Assembly: GCA_904066235.2 (NCBI GenBank)
Contig: CAJFCV020000004.1
Coordinates: forward strand, 11,098,001 to 11,162,000
From: Bursaphelenchus xylophilus
Taxonomy: Eukaryota > Nematoda > Chromadorea > Rhabditida > Aphelenchoididae
Length of the DNA: 64,000 nt
Direction: 5' to 3'
Shown here: piece by piece, positions 57,049-64,000 of the stretch
Position numbering within the stretch: position 1 is the first letter of the stretch
How the letters are laid out: every line of letters begins with the position of its first letter
The notes under the pieces: generated by a model
Seen by the model: only the letters and a program-made list of their open reading frames with translations
The model's database searches: none
What the model was told of the DNA's origin: nothing
Position numbers and translations under genes: made by a program

Positions 57049-60000
57049 CTATTCAGGAATGACCTCGATAACCTTCTTATCCTCGAGTTCAGCGGGCTCC
57101 AGCCGCTTCTGGATAAGCCCACGCTCGCTGACCGACCGCTGCTGACCTTTTTCCTTCTCCGTCAGCGGCGCGGTGTTGTCAGCGTTCGAGTAATCGCTGC
57201 TGTCGCACACCGAGACTGTGCCGGACTTGACGGTATTGAGACGATTTGGAATCGACGAAGAGCTGGCTGGCTGTGGGGCGACTCGTTTGGTACATGGAAG
57301 AAGGCGGAGGAAACTTCGTTTCACCTGAAAAATGTTGAGATTGCAGATCATTGTGATATTAGTGGAAGTAGTTGTGATTTTGCGGCTTATTTTGTTGCTG
57401 CTCTGGTTCACAGGGAAAGCCCGGCGGACGCTCGGCGAAGGCTCGGCGGAGACTTAGCAAAGACTTGCGGTATCTCCACTTTCTCTCGTTTTGGCTATTA
57501 CTAACGTTAGTTTCCTATACCCTGAACTATTGTAACATATAAAAAATCAAAATTTGCCACAGAAACGAAGATAGGTAACTTTTTTCTACTAAATATTATT
57601 GATGTGGGTATATGTAAAACACCTCAAAGATGATAAGCTCTCCTAGGACCCGATCAATCTTATTATTTCTACTAACAAAGCTTTCTCCCAGCCTCCCTCA
57701 TGCATACAACGCAAACCTTTTTTTGCTGTTTTCTCAATCTAATCGATCAAAACTTCGTCCCTCACTTACCTCCGTCTCCAACGCCAGACTCAGCACCGAA
57801 TCCACGATGATCCTTGTCAGCAGCGACATCCGCACCCACGCACTCAACATTACCATTCTGTTGTAATGGAGCGGATAGAAGCATCCACCCGCTATGGTTA
57901 AAGTGAGTGCCCAACAAAAATACGGGAAGTTGAAGATTGCAAACGTTGACACATGCAACGCTAGCTTCAACAGCGGATAGCGGAATTTTCGCTTTACGGC
58001 TTCTCGATTTCGTTCGCCCGCGGCGTTGGAGTGAAATGATTCGGAGCGGCTCTTGGCGCGGCGGATTAGGACTACTGAAAATGGAAAAATTGAAGTTAGA
58101 AACGAGGAAACAACAAAAAAATTAATAAAATACAGAAAATGCTACGACTTTTCGGCTCAACGACACCTCGGGTCGACAATTTTTGGTTGCCTTCATTTGT
58201 CATTCAATCAATGAGGGAGGCTAGGAGAAGGCTTGGTTAATAGAAATGATAAGATTGGCCAGCTCCTAGGATAGTTCATCACCCATTTTGGGGGTATTTT
58301 ACAAGTCTTACTGCAGCAGTATCCGAATAAAACTTAGGGATCCTCGTTTTTTGGAGCAATTTTTGCTTTTCTATATGTTACAATAGCTCAGCGTTAAGAG
58401 CCCCGAGGGTAGCAATAACTAACTAGGGAAGTGTACAAACTGAGATCAGTAAGCTTAGAAAAATGCGGCCATATTGCAAGTTTCTGACTAGTCTTCTCTA
58501 TCGAGCGTAATTTTTCCATGTGTCGACGGTACCCCCTACAACATGTTTTTTGGGTCCCCCTTTTGCCCTTCTTCCCGTATCAATCGCTTTTCTGTTGACC
58601 AGAAGTATCGTGGAGCCGAAAAGTGGGGACAGAGAAATGCAAAATAGAACCAGCAATAAACTGAATATCTTCCCAACTCACCAGTAACTCCAAAGCACAC
58701 GAGTGTAAATAAATAAACAATCACCACGAGTCCATTCCTTCCAACATACATGGGATGTAAACAGGATTCTGACGTGCATTTGGACATTTTTTGAAGCTTC
58801 GGAATCGTGGTCAGTGCAACCATGCTGCCAGTGTAGATGATGCAAACGACAAAGAGCACCCAACTGAAAGCAATAATTTTTACTGTATATATACTATGGA
58901 ATTTGAGGCTATCAATAGAAAGGTACAAGAGAGAGCCTAGATCTTCTTTAAATTTGAAGAGGCAGTTCAGATATTCAAACGTCTCTACGGTCGAAAGAGT
59001 AGACGAAACGTGAAGAGCGGTCACAGAATAAAACAGTTTCTGGCGATATCTTTTTCAGATTCATGCGGATATAATCGATTTTTTTGTAGAAAAATTGCCC
59101 TCGATAGAAGAAATAACTATACGGCTATCATTCAGAGGCTCCAAGATTCGTGATATCCCAGCATCAACTTACCTCGCCACACAGAACTGTTTGCACCTTG
59201 CCATTGTGATATAACGCCTATATTGTAGGGGCCGCGCAACGCCGTACAATTTCATTACACTCTGCGCGACGTACGAGCACATTCCAGCCCAAAATGAAGC
59301 GATGAATGTTGTGTTCAAAATTTGGACCATTCCAGTGCTAAAAAATGCACAAAATCGACATTTTTCCCCATAGTAAAACTCACTCATGGGTCCAATACAA
59401 ACTGTAAAATATCGTCACTGTACAGGTTATGCAGGCCACCAAATCGCCAATCGCTCTGTTCAGCAGCAGCGAATAGAATTTGCGGCTAACTCGATGCTCT
59501 CGCATGGCCTGCCGCACCGATAATATGTAGAATATTACAACTATTGTGGCGACCACATTGAATGGTATCGGGATCAGGCCATGGTGTACGTGGAGGACTC
59601 GTTCCCATTCTGTTTTATTGGATGCTTCCTGAAAATGATGGGATTACTGAAGGTCACACCAAGGGCTTTGAAGAGATACAATAACGAAGGAAGGGCCAGT
59701 GCGACGCTAAGATTTTCTTTAAATTTTGCACATATGCCGCGAACAGGTCACATATCAATTGCAGAAAGCCTTAGCTCGCGCTGTGCAGGGGCAGCCAAAA
59801 TATTCAACGATCTTTGCGGCCAAGAGAGTACGCGAAACGTAGAGTTCGGTCATACGAAAAAGAAGGCGAATAGCAAATTTTTTATTGGAATATTACCCTC
59901 TAAGGAAGAAAAAAAGCTACAGTGGCGGACCTGATCCAGTGGCAAAAAACGTACCATTTGCATCCAGGACGTATCAAAAACGCTGCAAAATACCTCCGCC

Positions 60001-60569
60001 TCCAAATGAAAAGTCTCCAATTTTAAAAGCTCGCCCTGTTTGTGAGTGTAGCCCTTCAAAACAGACCTTTTTTACTTGGAGAGGGAGGTATTTTGCCACT
60101 TTTTTGATACTTCCCGTAAGCACTGTACGAAACTTTCTTATTGCCTAAAGGCACAAGAGTTATCACAAAGGATTTCTGAACGCCTCACTTCTACAGTGGC
60201 GGAACTGATCCAGTGGCAAAAGACGGACCATTGTGCGGGAAGCATCAGACAATATGGCAAAATGCTTCCCTCTCCAAGTAAAAAAAACTCAGACTTCAAA
60301 TGCGATCCCGCTCTGTTTTTGCGAGGCAAGCCCTTCAAAACGGAGTTTGGTAGTTAGAGAGGGAGGCATTTTGCCACATTCTTTGATACCTCCGGACGCA
60401 AAATGGTATGTTCTTTGCCACTGAATTAGGTCTCTCACTGTATCACTTTCCATACAAACAACCAACTCCTACCTACCATCGCCACCCGTGCCCGGTCCTT
60501 CAACGGGATGTGGCTGAAACATTTTGTGTATGTGATGGCCGAGGTGTTCGCATTGATCGGCCCAACCAT
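57049..60569 (-). CDS. Seven-transmembrane receptor (rhodopsin-like, nematode type)
   Basis: Six exons: 60477-60569, 59384-59628, 59173-59337, 58682-58863, 57770-58074 and 57049-57324, giving 421 residues with all phases matching. The N-terminus carries two N-glycosylation sites (NTS, NKT). TM1 is IPFNVVATIVVIFYIL, TM2 includes NRAIGDLVACITCTVTIFYS, TM3 FWAGMCSYVAQSVMKLYG, TM4 WVLFVVCIIYTGSMVAL, TM5 NGLVVIVYLFTLVCF, TM6 HVSTFAIFNFPYFCWAL and TM7 MVMLSAWVRMSLLTRIIV. The cytoplasmic tail is about 90 residues. The DRY position reads KLYGVARPLQY, so the usual Asp-Arg is missing, as in many nematode chemoreceptors. Subfamily and ligand are unknown. A possible further 5' exon is hinted by a TTTTCAG at about 60604. 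Confidence 0.85.
57420..57705. mobile_element. GGCGGAGGCTTGG element, copy 2
   Basis: In the last intron of the receptor gene; matches 54530-54805 across its length. An inverted relative lies at about 58200-58470 in the preceding intron, so the exon between them (57770-58074) is bracketed by opposed copies. Confidence 0.65.
58200..58470. mobile_element. GGCGGAGGCTTGG element, inverted copy 3
   Basis: Contains GGGAGGCTAGGAGAAGGCTT and TATGTTACAATAGCTCAG, the complements of segments in copy 2. Confidence 0.6.
59690..59890. repeat. Worn CTNAG-family fragment in receptor intron 1
   Basis: AGTGCGACGCTAAGATTTTCTTTAAATTTTGCACA onward matches the left half of 24265-24711 in about the same order. 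Confidence 0.6.
59920..60125. mobile_element. Palindromic MITE, CAGTGGCGGACC family, right arm shortened
   Basis: TA-flanked; the left arm is complete, but the right arm jumps from TTGATACTTCCCG to CACTG, losing about 40 bp. In receptor intron 1. Confidence 0.8.
60194..60440. mobile_element. Palindromic MITE, CAGTGGCGGACC family
   Basis: TA-flanked full palindrome in receptor intron 1, 69 bp from the copy at 59920 and 36 bp from the first coding exon. Confidence 0.82.
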
Positions 60570-61015
60570 GAGGGCTCCGCGGTCTTGGCTCGAATCAACT
60601 TGCTCTGAAAACGAAGGTATGATGAGCAATCAAGGTGGGGCGAGGAGTCACGGCATAAACAGGTCATATATGTTTACAAAACAGAAGGGCAATGGCTTCG
60701 GGAGGTTATGGTCGAACTCTAATGTCTACCGAGCATGCTCTGTTCGGTAGGCGGGAGGTATGGCATAGAGCCTGTTTTGAGAGAGTGGAGTTTGTGGGAT
60801 GTGTGAAGTAATCAAGTATTACACAGCTGCATAAAGCCTGATGTATGTGGTGTGATCGTGAAAGTGGCTGGGAAGTCAGAAACTAGACTTTTTTGCTAAT
60901 CAAGATATCAGTCTGTCGGGAAAATAATTTTGCGCGCAGCCGCGAAAACCCCCCAGAAAAACGGGCCGCGCCAATTTCACGGACTTTATAGCGCAAGTAG
61001 TACTTCTTCTATAAG

Positions 61016-61221
61016 TGCACGTTGAGGTGAAATGTCTTAACCCTAATCTCCAAATCTCTGAACTCTCCAAAAGAACAGCGCTTGACGTCAGTGGAAAAAT
61101 AATTACCCCAAAACTTTACGATAACCCGCATGAAATTTCTCTTCTTAACTTTTTAAACCAACGTTTAACTCGAATTGTAAACAACGTCACACGATTTGAA
61201 ATAGAAGCCGAAAAGTTTTAA
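61016..61221 (+). CDS. Possible terminal exon of an unknown gene
   Basis: A frame opening after CTTCTATAAG reads HVEVKCLNPNLQISELSK ... RIVNNVTRFEIEAEKF and stops in TAATAAA, which also supplies a poly(A) signal. The composition looks protein-like, with no match to the local repeats. No upstream exon could be joined. Confidence 0.35.
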
Positions 61222-62023
61222 TAAAACCGAACGTAGAATGGTTGTCATCTCAACTTTGGAGAGAGTTAAATTCAGCCTTAATGTTTCAATATTAAAACCG
61301 CCCGGGGCAGAATCTTTTCTTTACAGCGTAGATTGTGCAACCACGCTGGTCAAAGTCTGCTAGGCAAGCAGTTAAAATGGTCAAAGTATGCAAGGGCAGG
61401 GTCTTAAATGCGGCGCTCAGACTTTCTTTACACTTTTCACACACGTCCGGCACGTTAGCCCTTAGTCGCCGGAATGATTTTTGGCACTTGCATTGTGTGA
61501 AGAAAGTCAGGGTGCGAGCGGCGGCCGAGAAAAGCCTATTGCGTGAAAAAAACATGAAATTGCACAGTGCAAAGACAACTTTTGTTTTTGCACGGTGCAA
61601 TTTTAGGAAAGCGTAATAATGAACGTATAAACTACTGAAAAACCTAGCTCGCGCGTTCCATGCTCAGCCGAGATATTCAGCGATCTTCGTCGCCGAAAGA
61701 ATGCACGAGATGCGGAGAGTGGTCACAGAAAAATACTTTTTTGGCCATGTCTAGTTCAATCTGGGGAGAAAAAAAAATTTTTTTTGAGCGAAAACTACGG
61801 TAGAGATAGCTAACAATAAGGAAAGTTTTATGTAAAAATTTGCCAAAAATACCACATTTTCCACATTTTTTAACTGAAAAATCTCGGTCGTCTCTGTAAA
61901 GCGCCAGCTGAGAAGAGAGTATCCCATATGCCGTACAAACAATCATACTGACTTTATGCGTCATCAAAATCTGTGCGCCGCACTGTGCAAAAAAGCCGAG
62001 CGACAGCCGAAACAAGCCTGTTA

Positions 62024-62251
62024 CAGTGGGGGACCTGATCCAGTGGCAAAAAACGTATTATTTTGCATCCGGGAAGTATCAAAAATGTGGCAAAATGCTT
62101 CCCTCTCCAAGTGAAAAAACTTCGTTTTGAAGGACGCGCCCTTTTCCTCACTTTTGAAATCTGAGTCTTTTCACTTGGAGAGGGAAGCATTTTGCCACAT
62201 TTTTGATACTCCCCTGGTGCAAAATGGAACGCTTTTTGTCACTGAATCAGG
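62024..62251. mobile_element. Palindromic MITE, CAGTGGCGGACC family, right end lost
   Basis: TA-flanked left end (CAGTGGGGGACCTGATCC); the right arm runs to GAATCAGGGG and then stops short of the terminal CACTG. Confidence 0.8.
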
Positions 62252-62893
62252 GGCCTGTTTCACTAACATAAAAATAAATAAAAGAGAAGTAGGGGGGAGC
62301 GAGAGAGCATCGAAAACGCGTTGGCGAGCGAGAGAAACCGGACGAAAAGCAGAAGTAGCCTACTTCTCTTTCGGAGTGACTTTTTGCGTCCAAAACCGGG
62401 GTTTTCGACAGAATTTTGGCCATAACTTTTTTCTCAATTGGTATAGGAACACCCTTCAAAAAACCAAACAAAGCTGACGGTTGAGACTACAACATATCCA
62501 AATTTCGTTGTTTTATTTTCAAGAGTAGATTAGTTATATAGCTTAAAGTACAGAGTACATTTACACTGAAGATACGAAATGTTTTATTTCTCGGTCAATT
62601 TCAAAATGTTGACGCTTTAATTTATACCAGTCGATAGCCCATCTTTTTTTCCATGAGGCTTTTTAGAGGGCCAATTGTAGGTCTTATTATGGCTGAGTTA
62701 TGGCAAATTTACCTCCATTTTTGTCATAAAAAGAGCCCTCAAATCAAAGGAAGAGGAAAAGTTCGCCCCTTTCGGAACGACTTTTTATGGTCAAAAATGG
62801 AGGTTACCTTGATTTAATTGCCCGTAACTCTTTCAGTTAATGATATATCGCCACCCCTCAAAAAACATAATGTAGCTAAGAAACGGCTCTATA

Positions 62894-63745
62894 CAGGGTG
62901 TCCAGAGAAATTCCGCGGAAAGTGTTTGCCGATTTCTCGGCGCTCAGGCAAGATATCCAAAAAATTCTTTTTGCATAAGATAGAAGAAGAGTGGGTGGTT
63001 TTTTGTCGAAAAAAGTTTTTTTGTCCGCCGACGCGGAGCATACTGTATTCGGCGGAGACTTTTGGTAGCTTTTTTGGTCATCACACCAATATTAAAAGCT
63101 GCAGTACGATTTCTGATGGTTAAAAAGAGAATGTTATCTTATTTTTATGTTTACCAAACGTTCGGCAATGGAATGGCGAGCTTTCCGTATCGGCGGAGGC
63201 CACAACTCAGCTTTGGATAGGAGATGTCCCAAGCATTATGTGGCTAGCATTCTTTGCTGATCCCATATGCTCTCCAAAATTTTGTCGCCAAGCCTTGGCA
63301 GCAGCTTAGCCATCAGTAAACGACTTGGTGTACCAGAAAACAACAAAATATTTTCTGTTTGAACTTCTCTTTGCCCCGCTGTTTCAAACCTCCGCACGAT
63401 GCGGTCGGACTTCATCGCTGTTGACGCAACTACACAGTGCGGTGCAGTCGCTAAATGCGATTGCATAGCGTTGTCGTCGGTCTCCTGATCCTCCGTGGAA
63501 AAAACTGAAGGCTTCCCGATAGTTTCAGGATCATAGTAAAGCGCTTAAGATTGGTGTGATGACCAAAAAAGCTACCAAAAGTCTCCGCCGAATACAGTAT
63601 GTTCCGCGTCGGCGGACAAAAAAACTTTTTTAGACAAAAAACCGCCCACAGTCTTCTTTCTAATGCAAAAAGAATTTTTGGGATATCTTGCCTAAGCGCC
63701 GAGAAATCGGCAAATACTTTCCGCGGAATTTCTCTGGACACCCTG
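62894..63745. mobile_element. 852-bp TIR element, CAGGGTGTCC ends
   Basis: Terminal inverted repeats of about 195 bp (CAGGGTGTCCAGAGAAATTC ...), nearly identical, flanked by TA. The 460-bp interior has no recognisable transposase. CAGGGTGTCC ends and TA targets indicate a mariner-related non-autonomous element. Confidence 0.88.
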
Positions 63746-64000
63746 TACACTGATATGAAATTTGTAATTATTCTTATAAAAATTGGTGAGAAAAATTCGT
63801 TTTTATTCCGCGAAGAAGAAAAAACGAGATGGTTGGCCGTACTACTGTAAAATTAGCGGTCCATCGGGCTATAAAAGGAATTCAAAACACATATTGTCTA
63901 AAACTACTTACAAAATTCTATGCGTTGTTTTTTGGAGGGTTTTAATCCGAAAAGTTTTACCCAAGTTATGGGGATTTTAAGCTCAAATTTAGCCGATTTT

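Larger units (their letters stand above)
60606..64000. other. Repeat-rich right end of window
   Basis: Holds a solo CAGTCTGTCGGG left end (60907-60930), CTNAG-family remnants (61395-61465, 61625-61995), a GCACTGTGC element (61465-61612), a palindromic MITE and a TIR element. The stretch 62260-62890 shows two similar blocks, about 62350-62420 and 62750-62830 (CTTTCGGAGTGACTTTTTGCG against CTTTCGGAACGACTTTTTATG). No complete gene. Confidence 0.6.

Overview
This is eukaryotic DNA, almost certainly from a chromadorean nematode. Genes are split by GT-AG introns whose 3' splice sites read TTTTCAG or TTTTTAG. Poly(A) signals are AATAAA. The mobile elements are relatives of the C. elegans transposons Tc1, Tc3, Tc5 and mariner, and the proteins include a nematode-style 7TM receptor and a small Ly-6 protein. 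No bacterial, viral, CRISPR or antibiotic-type cargo is seen. Species cannot be fixed from the sequence.

Layout. Positions 194-7851 (+) hold the 3' part of an ANTP/NK-like homeobox gene whose 5' end lies left of the window. Positions 9111-13913 (-) hold a seven-exon secreted PAN/Apple-domain protein with a long Ser/Thr/Glu-rich middle. Positions 14-21 kb are repeat-rich intergenic DNA. A two-exon family 18 chitinase sits at 21108-22287 (+) behind a TATA box. Positions 22.4-34.5 kb are again mostly transposons: a Tc5-like element, its small relatives, a dense cluster of short inverted-repeat elements and a decayed LINE. Positions 34586-46841 (+) hold the PDZ2-to-C-terminus part of a PDZRN3/PDZRN4-type gene.

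Positions 47.8-60.6 kb are gene-dense: a ten-cysteine Ly-6 protein (+), Tim17 (-), a 78-residue charged protein (-) just upstream of Tim17 and perhaps in one operon with it, a Gln-rich zinc-finger-like nuclear protein (+), and a six-exon 7TM receptor (-). Positions 60.6-64 kb are mostly repeats, with one possible terminal exon.

The most striking feature is the transposon load. At least eight inverted-repeat families can be separated by their ends and target duplications. They include a Tc5-like element plus short relatives that all used CTNAG targets, a family with perfect 5-bp duplications and CAC termini (Transib-like signature), a fold-back Tc3-like element with 592-bp arms, and an inverted array of a TGCGGGCA motif. 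Two of these long hairpins lie in introns of the same PDZRN-like gene. All exon models were assembled by eye from splice sites and reading phase; no database search was possible.
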